A stretch of DNA of 64,000 nucleotides from an uncultured Eubacterium sp. (GCF_934525195.1 NZ_CAKSZA010000005.1:62001-126000); one strand, 5' to 3'; shown: positions 25,781-34,717, numbered from the stretch's first letter. The notes: a model not told the origin generated them from the letters alone. Program-made: numbers and translations.

Positions 25781-27292
25781 TGTTGTGTGTTGCTGTTTTT
25801 TAGCAAGTCGTTCAACTTTCAGGTCGTCAAAAATGTTGGTCAGACCCTCCCAAGTGAGCTGTCGTCTTTCGAACCAAAGATTTTGGAAGAATGCCAAAAG
25901 TTTGCTCGGATTTGCCGTATTCGGTTTGGAATAACCGATTCCGTTTTTGTCGAGAAATGAATAATAATAGTCCAAATTTTCGGCAAACTGTTCGTAGGTG
26001 TTATCACCGTGCCACACGGTTTGAGCCATTGCACCAAGTCGTGGATAAGTCACCTTGTCCGCCCTCGTCATATTCGGCACATATTCTGTCCATAATGTGA
26101 CCTCACCGCCGAGGCAGTTGCCGGAGTAAAGTCGGTGCTCGGCTGTATTCTTTAGGCTGATGTATCCATAGGGCAAATCAATGTAGTAAGCAGATGTGCT
26201 TGTGTCAATGAACGGTCGGTTGCCCGTGTCCATATCCCCGCATTTTGTAAAGCCCAAATCTTCCGAAAGCAGTTTGTCGTCCTTCAAATCCCAGCTCCAC
26301 ATAAACGCCTGCTTGCCCTTGCTTTTGCAGTAATCGTTCACTCTGTTCATAAAATAGCATTGAAGTTCGTCCTCGTTCTTCAATCCCAATTCTTTCATTT
26401 TCGCCTGACAATGCGGACACAAATGCCATCTGTGTTTCGGCACTTCGTCACCGCCGATGTGAAAATATTTGTCGGGGAACATTTCGCAAAATTCATCAAT
26501 AATATTTTCAACAAATTCGTAGGTTGAGTCCTTCCCTGCACACAGAACATCGTGCTTAACTCCCCAATGGTCGGCAACAGGCAACTTTCTGTCAAAACAG
26601 CCAAGATAGCTGTAGCCCGCCATTGCACTCCTGCTGTGCCCCGGAATGTCAAATTCGGGCATAACGCCGATTGCAAAATTGTGGGCATAGTCAACAATCT
26701 CTTTGATTTGAGCCTTTGTGTAAAATCCGCCGTGCTCCTTGTGGTTGAAATTGGTCTTTTTTCTAACCGAACCGATTTGAGTGAGCAATGGATATTTGTC
26801 GATTTCAACTCGCCATCCCTGATCTTCCGTAAGATGCAGATGCAGAAAATTTAACTTGTGCAGCGACATTTTTCTGATGAACAGTTTTACATCATCAACA
26901 AAGAAAAAATATCTGCCCACATCAAGCATAAATCCTCTGATTTCGTGCTTCGGCTTGTCCTTGATTGTGAGGCAAGGCACATTTTCACCATATTGAAAAA
27001 GGATTTGTTTCAGCGTTTGCAATGCAAAAATTTTTCCGCCGAGGCTGTTTGAATAAATACGGATTTTGTCGTTGATTTCAAGCCTGTATTCTTCGTTGTC
27101 AAGTGAGCCGTCATCAGCAAATTCAATCTGTGAACCGTTGCCGTTTTGAATGTTGATTTTGCTCAAAAACGCATAAAAATCATCAATCGCATCTCGGTTG
27201 ATATCGGTTTCGTTTATCACGATTGATTTCACATTTAGCGTTTTTGTTTCGTTGATTTCTACAAATTTCGGTGTCGGAATAAGGTTTAACAT
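25772..27292 (-). CDS. GH20 beta-N-acetylhexosaminidase
   Basis: 506 residues from the ATG at 27290-27292. A GH20b-like N-terminal domain (MLNLIPTPKFVEI) is followed by the catalytic barrel: HLHLTEDQGWRVEIDKYP, GVMPEFDIPGHSRSA, YFHIGGDEVPK (catalytic Asp-Glu pair) and TLWTEYV. It removes terminal beta-linked GlcNAc or GalNAc. No signal peptide. No ribosome binding site precedes the ATG: the MITE copy 2 ends 11 bp upstream and the frame runs on into it. Stop codon also lies in a MITE-like terminus. Expression may be altered. Confidence 0.88.
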   Translation of the reverse strand: MLNLIPTPKFVEINETKTLNVKSIVINETDINRDAIDDFYAFLSKINIQNGNGSQIEFADDGSLDNEEYRLEINDKIRIYSNSLGGKIFALQTLKQILFQYGENVPCLTIKDKPKHEIRGFMLDVGRYFFFVDDVKLFIRKMSLHKLNFLHLHLTEDQGWRVEIDKYPLLTQIGSVRKKTNFNHKEHGGFYTKAQIKEIVDYAHNFAIGVMPEFDIPGHSRSAMAGYSYLGCFDRKLPVADHWGVKHDVLCAGKDSTYEFVENIIDEFCEMFPDKYFHIGGDEVPKHRWHLCPHCQAKMKELGLKNEDELQCYFMNRVNDYCKSKGKQAFMWSWDLKDDKLLSEDLGFTKCGDMDTGNRPFIDTSTSAYYIDLPYGYISLKNTAEHRLYSGNCLGGEVTLWTEYVPNMTRADKVTYPRLGAMAQTVWHGDNTYEQFAENLDYYYSFLDKNGIGYSKPNTANPSKLLAFFQNLWFERRQLTWEGLTNIFDDLKVERLAKKQQHTTDC

Positions 27293-27303
27293 AATAATAT
27301 GTA

Positions 27304-27530
27304 GGCTGTTGAGAAAGTTTCTGAATTTCGTTTTCTTGCGAACATTGCTGTACAATGGTACCGCTTGTTCGCAAAAAACGAAAAACGCCAAAAATGCTGT
27401 AAGTTCGATATTTACAGCATTTTTAAAACCCCACCGTCAACACTTCGTGTTGCCACCTCCCCTTTAAAAAAATGGGAGGCATAATTCGGTTAATTATATT
27501 TGGCGTGTTTCAGGAGCTTTATCGACAGTC
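27304..27530 (-). mobile_element. MITE-like element, copy 2 (inverted)
   Basis: 227 bp from GGCTGTTGAGAAAG to CTTTATCGACAGTC, reverse orientation of copy 1 and sharing the same nested palindromes. It separates the GH20 coding region from any original promoter. Confidence 0.8.
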
Positions 27531-27830
27531 TGTATCCTTTATTATTTATTGGACTTTATTATACATTTATTTTCAGTTTTTGGCAACTGCCAAACTCCCA
27601 TTTAGCCTTCTCTTTAAGTTTGCCCTTTTATATGCTTCGTCATCAAATGATGCAGTACCCTACTATAAAAGATAATGTGGATTTAGAACTTCTTTCTACA
27701 CCTCAGTGTAGGGTTCGCAATTCCTCATACGAATTTGCTGTGCTGAGCAAAAATAAAATTCTGAGAGATTTTTGAGAGACGCAAAGTCTGAAAAATGGCT
27801 TGAATAGGCGGTTTTGAAAAAAGATTGCGA
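27531..27830. other. Non-coding gap between MITE copy 2 and tRNA fragment
   Basis: About 300 bp of AT-rich sequence with no start-bearing frame, promoter or repeat that I could recognise. Confidence 0.4.
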
Positions 27831-27876
27831 GGCTCTGACTCCGTCATTTAAGGTTCGAATCCTTATACCTCTGCCA
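27831..27876 (+). tRNA. 3' fragment of a tRNA-Gln(CUG)-like gene
   Basis: Starts in an anticodon loop CTCTGAC (anticodon CTG), continues through the perfect T-arm TAAGG-TTCGAAT-CCTTA and ends ACCTCTGCCA with encoded CCA. No complementary 5' acceptor strand or D-arm lies upstream, so it is not a functional tRNA. Such 3' halves are normally left by site-specific integration into a tRNA gene. Confidence 0.75.
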
Positions 27877-27881
27877 CATTC

Positions 27882-27911
27882 TACAGATTAATCTATTGAT
27901 TAATCTGTATT
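27882..27911 (+). terminator. Terminator after the tRNA fragment
   Basis: Perfect 11-bp stem ACAGATTAATC/GATTAATCTGT with 4-nt loop and eight T residues; probably carried along with the tRNA fragment. Confidence 0.8.
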
Positions 27912-28098
27912 TTTTTTGTTCAAAGACACTATATGTTGTGGTTTTTGTTTGTTGGCATATCCTTGATGGGTGTTGATATATCGTAGCTATATCGAGCAAA
28001 AACGAATAATTGTCCTCATTTTTGCCCTCATTTTTTCTGCGGATGAAGGCTTGCTTTTGCCTTTTTTGTTGCAGTCAAATGCAATATAATTATTTCGC

Positions 28099-28127
28099 TT
28101 GGATATTGTAACCTTTTGTGATATTAT
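28099..28127 (+). promoter_or_regulatory. Promoter of the two-component system
   Basis: TTGGAT (28099-28104), 17-bp spacer, TATTAT (28122-28127), 40 bp before the response-regulator start. Confidence 0.5.
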
Positions 28128-28166
28128 AATTGTGTTAGTAACGCTGTGTTTTTTGGTGGTGAAATA

Positions 28167-28883
28167 ATGAAAATAGCAATATGTGATGATATAACAGAAT
28201 GCAGACTTTCAGTTAAAACATATGTAAATGAGTATTTTAAACAACATAATTTAACATTTGAATTATATGAATTTTCATCTGGTAAAGAATTACTCAATAC
28301 AAATCAAAAATTTGATATTGTATTTTTAGATATTGAACTTGGAGATTCAAATGGTATTGATGTTGCAATGAAACTGCAAAAATTAAACCGTAATACTATT
28401 ATTTTAATTGTAACATCATATCGCCAGTATTTAGATGAGGCTATGGATATTAATGTTACTAGATATATAGATAAACCCATTACACAAAAAAGAATATTTT
28501 CAGCATTGGATAAATCTATGTCAATACTCAATGAGAAAATGCTTTCGTTTCATCTAAAGGACAATAATGTAATTAGAATTAAAGCTTCCGAAATCATTTA
28601 TGTAGAGGCTAAATTCAAGGGAGTTTATATTTACACTAAGCAAAATGAATACAGAATCAAAGAAACCATGAAAAGTTTGAGAGATAAATTAAACATGAGC
28701 TGTTTTGCAGTACCACATAATAGTTTTATTGTAAATTTAAATTATGTTAAAAGTTACAAGCGAGAAGAGTTATCCTTATTAGAGCCTTACTCTTTTATAA
28801 AAATTTCAATTGCAACAAGAAAACAGCCAATATTTAAAAGACGGTTCTTAGATTTTATCGGAGAGGACTTTAAAAATGACTAA
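28167..28883 (+). CDS. LytTR-type response regulator (AgrA-like)
   Basis: 238 residues from the ATG at 28167; the ribosome binding site is weak. Receiver domain residues 1-115 with acidic pocket CDD, phospho-acceptor Asp55 (VFLDIELGDSNG) and VTSYRQYLDEAM; LytTR DNA-binding domain about 135-235 (IIYVEAKFKGVYIY, FAVPHNSFIVNLNYV, IATRKQPIFKRRF). Regulators of this kind control peptide-signalling, bacteriocin and exoprotein genes. It overlaps the kinase gene by 8 nt. The subtilisin gene beyond the kinase is the likeliest target (inference). Confidence 0.9.
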   Translation: MKIAICDDITECRLSVKTYVNEYFKQHNLTFELYEFSSGKELLNTNQKFDIVFLDIELGDSNGIDVAMKLQKLNRNTIILIVTSYRQYLDEAMDINVTRYIDKPITQKRIFSALDKSMSILNEKMLSFHLKDNNVIRIKASEIIYVEAKFKGVYIYTKQNEYRIKETMKSLRDKLNMSCFAVPHNSFIVNLNYVKSYKREELSLLEPYSFIKISIATRKQPIFKRRFLDFIGEDFKND

Positions 28884-30162
28884 AATAATTATTGATATAT
28901 TCATGTATTTATTTGAGTTTTTGATGGTTTTTTATTATTCCGATATATTATTTAGTGAAAAGAAAAGCCGAAAAACCAGAATCGTTATATTTTTATTAAA
29001 TACAACGTTTCTCGGATGTGTATATCAACTTAATATAACATATTTAAATATAGCGCTTATGTTTTTGTCATATACCTTATTATTTTATTTTCTTTATGAT
29101 ATAAGCTTCAAAACAGCTTTATTCCATTCGCTGTTGTTTTTAATTGTAATGTTTGCAACGGAAATTATAACTTCAATAATCGGTGTGGCTTTCTTTGACG
29201 ATTTTAATGCATTAGAAAAAAACATATCGGCATATGTTTTTGTAACAGTAATTAGTAAGCTTTTGTATTTTTCAATTATGATGGTAATATTGAAATTTTT
29301 GGCTCAAAAAGAAAGCACCGACAATAAATTTTTTTGGTTACTTTTTGTCATGCCACTATCAAGTATGTTTATTTTAATATGTTTTAGGTATATTACATAT
29401 CAAATTACATTAACTCAAATCATGAATGTGCTTTGGATAGTTTCCTGCATAGGTATTCTTTTTGCAAATATATTAGTATTTGTAATATATGAATTTTCAT
29501 TAAAAAACTCAAATGAACTTCATGAAATCAAAGAAATTCAGCGTCAACAAGAACAAGATGAAAAATATTACGAAATATTAGAACAAACGAATAAAGAAAT
29601 GCATTTATTTTCACACGATATAAAAAATCATTTAACGCAGATAAGAAATCTTGAGGATATAAATGCTGTTAATCAATATATTGATAAATTATATCCGACC
29701 ATCGAAAAATTCTCTTATACCGGAATCAGCAAAAATAAAATGTTGGATTTAATTATCAGCAAATATGCAACCTTGTGTGAAAGCAAAAAAATAAAATTTG
29801 ATGTTGATGTTAAGACCTCAAATCTTTCCTATATTGATGATGTGGATTTATCAACACTAATGAATAATTTGCTTGATAATGCAGTTGAAGCTGCCAAAAA
29901 TAGTAATAACGCATTTGTTCAGTTAAATGTATTTTCAAAAAATAATATATATGATGGTCTTATAATAAAAAATAGCTGTTTTCTTCCACCGGTGACAGAT
30001 AACAAGGAGTTAAAAACAAGAAAGAGCGATAAAGCACATCATGGGTTAGGTATTAAAAGTATAAATAAAATAGTAAAAAAGTACGGTGCTGTTTATGACT
30101 GGAAATATGACAATCAGCAAAAAGTCTTTGAAACTGAGGTTATTTTCATGAAGAAAAATTAG
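28876..30162 (+). CDS. GHKL-type membrane histidine kinase (AgrC-like)
   Basis: 428 residues. About six hydrophobic segments fill the first ~210 residues, then a coiled linker (EIKEIQRQQEQDEKYYEIL), the phospho-acceptor HLFSHDIKNHLTQ (His247), the N-box LMNNLLDNAVEAAKNS and the G-box HHGLGIKSINKIV. This is the AgrC/ComD layout, in which the membrane part senses a peptide. Its ligand is unknown; the 41-residue peptide encoded at 33672 is one candidate (inference). A GGGG-stemmed terminator follows. Confidence 0.9.
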   Translation: MTKIIIDIFMYLFEFLMVFYYSDILFSEKKSRKTRIVIFLLNTTFLGCVYQLNITYLNIALMFLSYTLLFYFLYDISFKTALFHSLLFLIVMFATEIITSIIGVAFFDDFNALEKNISAYVFVTVISKLLYFSIMMVILKFLAQKESTDNKFFWLLFVMPLSSMFILICFRYITYQITLTQIMNVLWIVSCIGILFANILVFVIYEFSLKNSNELHEIKEIQRQQEQDEKYYEILEQTNKEMHLFSHDIKNHLTQIRNLEDINAVNQYIDKLYPTIEKFSYTGISKNKMLDLIISKYATLCESKKIKFDVDVKTSNLSYIDDVDLSTLMNNLLDNAVEAAKNSNNAFVQLNVFSKNNIYDGLIIKNSCFLPPVTDNKELKTRKSDKAHHGLGIKSINKIVKKYGAVYDWKYDNQQKVFETEVIFMKKN

Positions 30163-30182
30163 TATATAACACCATTAACATG

Positions 30183-30217
30183 GGGGGTTGACATTTGTTT
30201 GTCAGCCCCTAATTTTT
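30183..30217 (+). terminator. Terminator after the two-component system
   Basis: GGGGTTGACA pairs with TGTCAGCCCC around a short loop, followed by TAATTTTTT, 20 bp after the kinase stop. Confidence 0.8.
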
Positions 30218-30362
30218 TCTGCATTTATCCTCTCAGCCTTTGCATTTGTCGCAAATTATTGAACATATGATGTTTTTACTTTATAAAGTAATTGTGACAA
30301 AGTATTCTGTTAATAAAACAAAAACTCCGTATCAAACAACAGAATCTATTGAATAAAAGTTT

Positions 30363-30394
30363 AGTACAGTTATGCTTTCGGGCATAACTGTACT
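30363..30394 (+). promoter_or_regulatory. Perfect 13-bp hairpin in the leader of the subtilisin gene
   Basis: AGTACAGTTATGC and GCATAACTGTACT flank the loop TTTCGG, 7 bp before the AGAAGG ribosome binding site. There is no T-run, so it is not a terminator. It may stabilise mRNA, gate translation or be a DNA operator. Confidence 0.6.
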
Positions 30395-30417
30395 TTACAG
30401 AGAAGGTGTGGTTATTA

Positions 30418-33400
30418 ATGAAAAAAGTAATAAGTATTATACTTACACTGACAATGTTTCTATCGGTAATATATCCGTGTGAAAGTGTAATTGCGGCGGG
30501 AATTCGGATGAATGATGCCGTTTGCGTGAGCAATGATATTGCAGAAATGTCAGAGAAATATAATGACGAATATGAAGAAATACTTGAAAACACAGGAATA
30601 GAAAGTTTAACTGTTGATAACAGAGTTATTGTAAAAACGAAATCCAAAATCAATACATATGATGCTGTTGATGCGGTGTATGGACTTGGCTATGCTTTTA
30701 TTCAGTTTGAAGACAACGAAGATGCCGAAAACGCTTTAAAGCAGTATGAAAAACAAGGCTTATCAGCAGAAAACGACAGAGTATATAATCTTAATGCTGA
30801 CATTAATTCCACTTCTTCAACATATGCTTCAGACACATCAAAATGGGCATATACATTTACTGAATCAGATTCAACCTTAAAATATTTGAAAAATAAAAAT
30901 TTATCTGATGTTACTGTCGGCATTATTGATTCCGGTGTTGATTACACGCATACAATGCTTAAATCAAGAATTATAAGAACAAATGTTAATTTTAGCACAT
31001 CAGGTGTGCAAAACAATGAAATTGACGATGAAGGTCATGGGACAAACTGTGCCGGTATCATTGCACAATGTACTCCTGATAATGTTAAGATTGCCGCTTT
31101 TAAAGCAGGCAGCAGAGATGGAAAAGTATACACTTCTGCTTTAATCTGCACTTATGAGTATATTTTGAATATGAATGATAAACCGGATGTAATTAATATG
31201 AGTTTCGGTGGATACGGTGAGCCTAATCATATTGAAACGAATCTTCTAAAAGAACTTAAGGAAAGCGGTATAACTCTAATAGCAAGTGCCGGTAATGAAA
31301 ATCTTGATACTGCTGAAAGTACACCTGCCAACGATGAAAATGTATTTGCGGTTTCAGCTTTTGACCAAAAAGGTGAAAAATGCTGGTTTTCTAACTATGG
31401 TTCAACAGTTGATATGGCAGCACCGGGAATAAATGTTTATACCACAAGTATCGGCGGTTCATATAGCTACAATTTTGCAGGCACATCTGCATCAGCACCA
31501 TTTGTATCAGCGGCAGCAGCTATTGTGCTTGCTCAGGATAAATCTTTAAATCCTGATGAAGTATATAAAAAGCTAAAAGACTCTGCATTCAATACAAATA
31601 AGCCTGCAGACCGACTCTGGTCAGGTGCAGGATTGCTTAATTTTTCAAATCTTATTGTTGACGGAGAAAGAAAAGACGGCGTTTCTTTCAATTACGAAAA
31701 CGGTGAATATACTGACACAATTAAGGTTGAATTGTCATCACCTGACCGTTTGAACACCAAGATAATTTATACAACCGATAACACCTTGCCAAGCGCCTCA
31801 AACGGCACTACATACAGGGGTGCCATTGAAGTTGACAGTCAGGCAACAATTATTGCTGCTGCTTTTCCGATTATAGGCAGTGCACTTCACAGCCAATATA
31901 CATCTGCAAGTTATCAGATATTCAAAAATGCTCAGGAAAGTGATTTTGAAATAACAGATGAGGGGGATATTACAGCATATAATGGCAAATATGTTGCAAT
32001 AAAAGTTCCCAATACAATAAACGGAATCACTCCTGTTGCAGTTGGTTCAAATTGTTTTAAGAACAGTGATATAGTTCACATTGAACTACCTGACACGATT
32101 GAGATAATTAAAACTTCTGCATTTGAAAACAGCAATTTACAAGAAATTAAGGCTCTTGGAGTTAAAAGTTGTTGGGAATCTGCATTTAAAAACTGTACTG
32201 CGCTATATGAAGAAAATATGCCGAAAATTCAGTATATCAATGATGCCACGTTTTACAATTGCAGTATGCTGACAAAACTATCCTTTACCGAAAGTCTGAT
32301 AGGTGCAAGTTCCGGCGGATATACTGACGGAATAGGAGCTTTGTCAGGCACAGGTATATCAGAAGCGAATTTTCCAAACCTAATCTATTGCCATAGGGTA
32401 TTTGAAAACACACCGATTAAATCTGCAAATCTTCCCAAGGTTGACCGGTTGATGGGCGCATTTAAAGACTGTAAACTATTGTCTGAAATTAATATTCCTC
32501 TCGTAACAATTGTCGGCACAAGAGCATTTGCAAACTGTGCTTCACTTCCCAAGGAAATGGATTTTACACAAATTGAAGAAGTTGAATCCGGCGGCTTTGA
32601 AGATTCTTTATTTGAAACATTAGATTTAACTAATTGTACAAAATTATGGGGAAACGCATTTAGAAATGCGGCGGCTAAAACAATTAATCTTCCAAGTTGC
32701 AAAACATTAGCCGGCGGCGATTTTGCCGGAGATAAATTAGAGTATTTGAATATTGAAAGTGCAGAAAAATTGGCTTCTATGAGTGATGCGGAATTTACAA
32801 ATTGCTTTTCGCTAAAATATATTTATGCTCCAAAAATAGACAAAGTGCCGTCTTTTACATTTGATGATAATGGTATGATGGAGATAAATAACGGAAGAAT
32901 CCCTGCGCTTGAATATATTTATACACCGCAAGCAACACAATTCAATTACTATTCAGATTTAAGAGGATGTCTTAATTTAAACTTCATTTATGCCCCTAAA
33001 CTTGAAAAAATGAACACAAACTATGATATTTATTATCCGAAAAAAGACGATTTCACTCTTTATCTTTCGGATTGCTTAACAGAAGGAACCATACAAGACA
33101 GCAGTATAAACGGTAAATATACGGTTATCGCTCCTAAAGATTCATATGCTGAAAAATGGGCGAAAAATAATTGGTATTATGTTAAAGAAGGATTGAAATT
33201 TATACCATGTGACAGTAGAAATGACAGCATAGAAAATCCAATCAATGTAACCGATTTAGGCAGGTCGATATGTACATCTGTTGCCGGTATTCGTTTTGGC
33301 TTCACTTGGAATAATATCAGCGAAATAGAAAGTCTTGCAAATGATGTTGAATATGGGTTTATCTACAGTCAAAAGGGCGCGGATAATTTGTCAATAGAAA

Positions 33401-33669
33401 CTGTTGACGGTAAAAATGTCAAAGAAGCATTGGCACCTAACAGAACTGAAAATGACGGCACAACATCGTTTAATCTGGTTATTTCCAATATACCAAAGCA
33501 GTATTATAACAGAGAAATTACTGCAAGAGCATATGTTTATATAGACGGAATGTATTTCTATTCAAACACATTAAAAGGCTCTTTCGGCGAAGTTGCAGAT
33601 CTTGTCCTCGCCGACGATGAAATAGATCAAAACACAAAAAACGCGGTTAATAAATTGTTGGAGGCTTAA
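30418..33669 (+). CDS. Secreted subtilisin-like serine protease with leucine-rich repeats
   Basis: 1083 residues from the ATG at 30418 (GTG at 30406 overlaps the ribosome binding site). Signal peptide 1-27 (MKKVISIILTLTMFLSVIYP), propeptide, then an S8 domain: GIIDSGVDYTHT (Asp171), EGHGTNCAGIIA (His207), FAGTSASAPFVSAA (Ser357). Next a chitobiase-like beta domain (IIYTTDNTLPSASNGT) and a long BspA-type LRR_5 region (CFKNSDIVHIELPDTIEII, FENSNLQEI, FKNCTALYE). No LPXTG or dockerin. A surface or secreted protease, possibly processing the neighbouring 41-residue peptide or degrading host proteins. Follows an AgrCA-like system. Confidence 0.88.
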   Translation: MKKVISIILTLTMFLSVIYPCESVIAAGIRMNDAVCVSNDIAEMSEKYNDEYEEILENTGIESLTVDNRVIVKTKSKINTYDAVDAVYGLGYAFIQFEDNEDAENALKQYEKQGLSAENDRVYNLNADINSTSSTYASDTSKWAYTFTESDSTLKYLKNKNLSDVTVGIIDSGVDYTHTMLKSRIIRTNVNFSTSGVQNNEIDDEGHGTNCAGIIAQCTPDNVKIAAFKAGSRDGKVYTSALICTYEYILNMNDKPDVINMSFGGYGEPNHIETNLLKELKESGITLIASAGNENLDTAESTPANDENVFAVSAFDQKGEKCWFSNYGSTVDMAAPGINVYTTSIGGSYSYNFAGTSASAPFVSAAAAIVLAQDKSLNPDEVYKKLKDSAFNTNKPADRLWSGAGLLNFSNLIVDGERKDGVSFNYENGEYTDTIKVELSSPDRLNTKIIYTTDNTLPSASNGTTYRGAIEVDSQATIIAAAFPIIGSALHSQYTSASYQIFKNAQESDFEITDEGDITAYNGKYVAIKVPNTINGITPVAVGSNCFKNSDIVHIELPDTIEIIKTSAFENSNLQEIKALGVKSCWESAFKNCTALYEENMPKIQYINDATFYNCSMLTKLSFTESLIGASSGGYTDGIGALSGTGISEANFPNLIYCHRVFENTPIKSANLPKVDRLMGAFKDCKLLSEINIPLVTIVGTRAFANCASLPKEMDFTQIEEVESGGFEDSLFETLDLTNCTKLWGNAFRNAAAKTINLPSCKTLAGGDFAGDKLEYLNIESAEKLASMSDAEFTNCFSLKYIYAPKIDKVPSFTFDDNGMMEINNGRIPALEYIYTPQATQFNYYSDLRGCLNLNFIYAPKLEKMNTNYDIYYPKKDDFTLYLSDCLTEGTIQDSSINGKYTVIAPKDSYAEKWAKNNWYYVKEGLKFIPCDSRNDSIENPINVTDLGRSICTSVAGIRFGFTWNNISEIESLANDVEYGFIYSQKGADNLSIETVDGKNVKEALAPNRTENDGTTSFNLVISNIPKQYYNREITARAYVYIDGMYFYSNTLKGSFGEVADLVLADDEIDQNTKNAVNKLLEA

Positions 33670-33671
33670 TA

Positions 33672-33797
33672 ATGAAAGAGTTATACATTAAACCATATGC
33701 ACAAATCACCGAGTTTTCATCTGCAAATGTTATCACAACAAGTTCAACCGACATTGGCAAAGATGATAATATAGTGGACGGTTCTGATGGTTGGTGA
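33672..33797 (+). CDS. 41-residue putative precursor or signal peptide
   Basis: ATG 2 bp after the protease stop, giving MKELYIKPYAQITEFSSANV, then a Thr/Ser-rich stretch, an acidic stretch and the end DGSDGW. The basic-amphipathic start with a KPxxxxTEF-like block resembles small unannotated peptides of gut Clostridia that I have seen with such N-termini, but no family name is known to me. No separate ribosome binding site, so it is probably translated by coupling to the protease gene. It could be a protease substrate, a leader-bearing modified peptide or a signal for the upstream kinase. Function unproven. Confidence 0.55.
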   Translation: MKELYIKPYAQITEFSSANVITTSSTDIGKDDNIVDGSDGW

Positions 33798-33804
33798 AAT
33801 AAAT

Positions 33805-33955
33805 GGTATTGATTTGATTTGGGCAATATTGTTTGTATAAAAAATCCTCCTATGGCAGTTCAAACATTCCATAGGAGAATTTTTATTGTATTCTATTTTA
33901 AATACGATTCTATATTAAAAACATCTTTCATATAATCTTCGTATTTCTGCACTTC
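33805..33955. repeat. Long direct repeat, left copy
   Basis: About 150 bp, nearly the same as 40507-40663. It contains TTGATTTGGGCAATAT, a CCTCCTATGG/CCATAGGAG hairpin and, on the minus strand, the 3' end of a vanished gene encoding VQKYEDYMKDVFNIESYLK and stop. Confidence 0.75.
33845..33885. terminator. Bidirectional terminator within the direct repeat
   Basis: AATCCTCCTATGG pairs with CCATAGGAGAATT; T-rich on the plus side and A-rich on the other, so it can end the protease-peptide transcript. Confidence 0.65.
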
Positions 33956-33966
33956 GGTGAACCCTC

Positions 33967-34003
33967 TTGACAAAAGATGTGTAATGCTTTTTAATTTAAT
34001 TAG
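33967..34003 (+). promoter_or_regulatory. Shared upstream element of sigma gene 1
   Basis: TTGACAAAAGATGTGTAATG followed by CTTTTTAATTTAATTAGG. The same arrangement occurs before sigma gene 2 at 35606-35642, suggesting a common or self-recognised promoter. Confidence 0.5.
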
Positions 34004-34083
34004 GTGTTTTGCAAAAATTAAGACTGTTTGAAAAATATCATTGTTAAATGGCATTTACAATAGTTGAATTCAAGGAGAGCGTT

Positions 34084-34662
34084 TTGAGTAAAACAGAATT
34101 AAAAGATAATCTTGTTCCTGTTGATAAAAATAATATCAATAAGATAATGGAAGATTGTGAAATTTATCGTGAAAAGTTAATACAGCACTGTCAATTACAT
34201 TTTCAATTAGGCTACGAAGATGCTCGTGATTGCGTTCAGGATACATATGTTGCTTTATATGAAAACTTATTGCGAGGAATTAAAATAAGTAATTATCGGG
34301 CTTGGTTATATCAAGTAACAATGAATTACAATAATAAGATAATAAGAGATAAATTAAAGCGAAACGAATATGATTTTTTAAATAATGAGGATAAAGATAA
34401 AGCAATAGAAAACAACCTTTACTATAATCCCGATTATGTAGATAATATGGTTACAGATGAAACTATCGAAAAAAGAGCTGTTAAAATTGTATCTTCATTA
34501 AATAAAGACGAACAAAATTTATATATTGCTCATTATTGGAAACAACAATCTTTTGTTGAAATAAGTAAATCATTGGGTTTAGATTCTTCTACAGTAGGCA
34601 AAAGACACGCCAAACTAAAAAAGAAAATTTTGAAAATGATAAAAGATTATGAAAAAAGTTAA
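34084..34662 (+). CDS. ECF-type RNA polymerase sigma factor 1
   Basis: 192 residues from TTG at 34084, chosen for AAGGAG 6 nt upstream; an ATG at 34048 is possible but lacks such a site. Region 2: YEDARDCVQDTYVALYENLL and ISNYRAWLYQVTMNY. Region 4: LNKDEQNLYIAHYWKQQS and EISKSLGLDSSTVGKR, ending in a basic helix. The next gene encodes a one-span membrane protein that is probably its anti-sigma factor. Likely responds to an envelope signal and activates the ABC genes downstream (inference). Confidence 0.8.
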   Translation: MSKTELKDNLVPVDKNNINKIMEDCEIYREKLIQHCQLHFQLGYEDARDCVQDTYVALYENLLRGIKISNYRAWLYQVTMNYNNKIIRDKLKRNEYDFLNNEDKDKAIENNLYYNPDYVDNMVTDETIEKRAVKIVSSLNKDEQNLYIAHYWKQQSFVEISKSLGLDSSTVGKRHAKLKKKILKMIKDYEKS

Positions 34663-34717
34663 ACTTTTTGTTCCTGTTTTTATTTTTTCTGACACTATAT
34701 AGATAGGGGGACGCAAA

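Noticed and set aside
19461..27530. Insertion sequences flanking the glycan genes
   Set aside because: The repeats are about 228 bp with no coding capacity; no transposase gene is present in the window.
27831..27876. Functional tRNA gene
   Set aside because: The 5' acceptor strand, D-arm and 5' anticodon stem are absent.
33672..33797. AgrD-type cyclic peptide precursor
   Set aside because: No AgrB-type membrane protease gene and no internal cysteine for a thiolactone ring.
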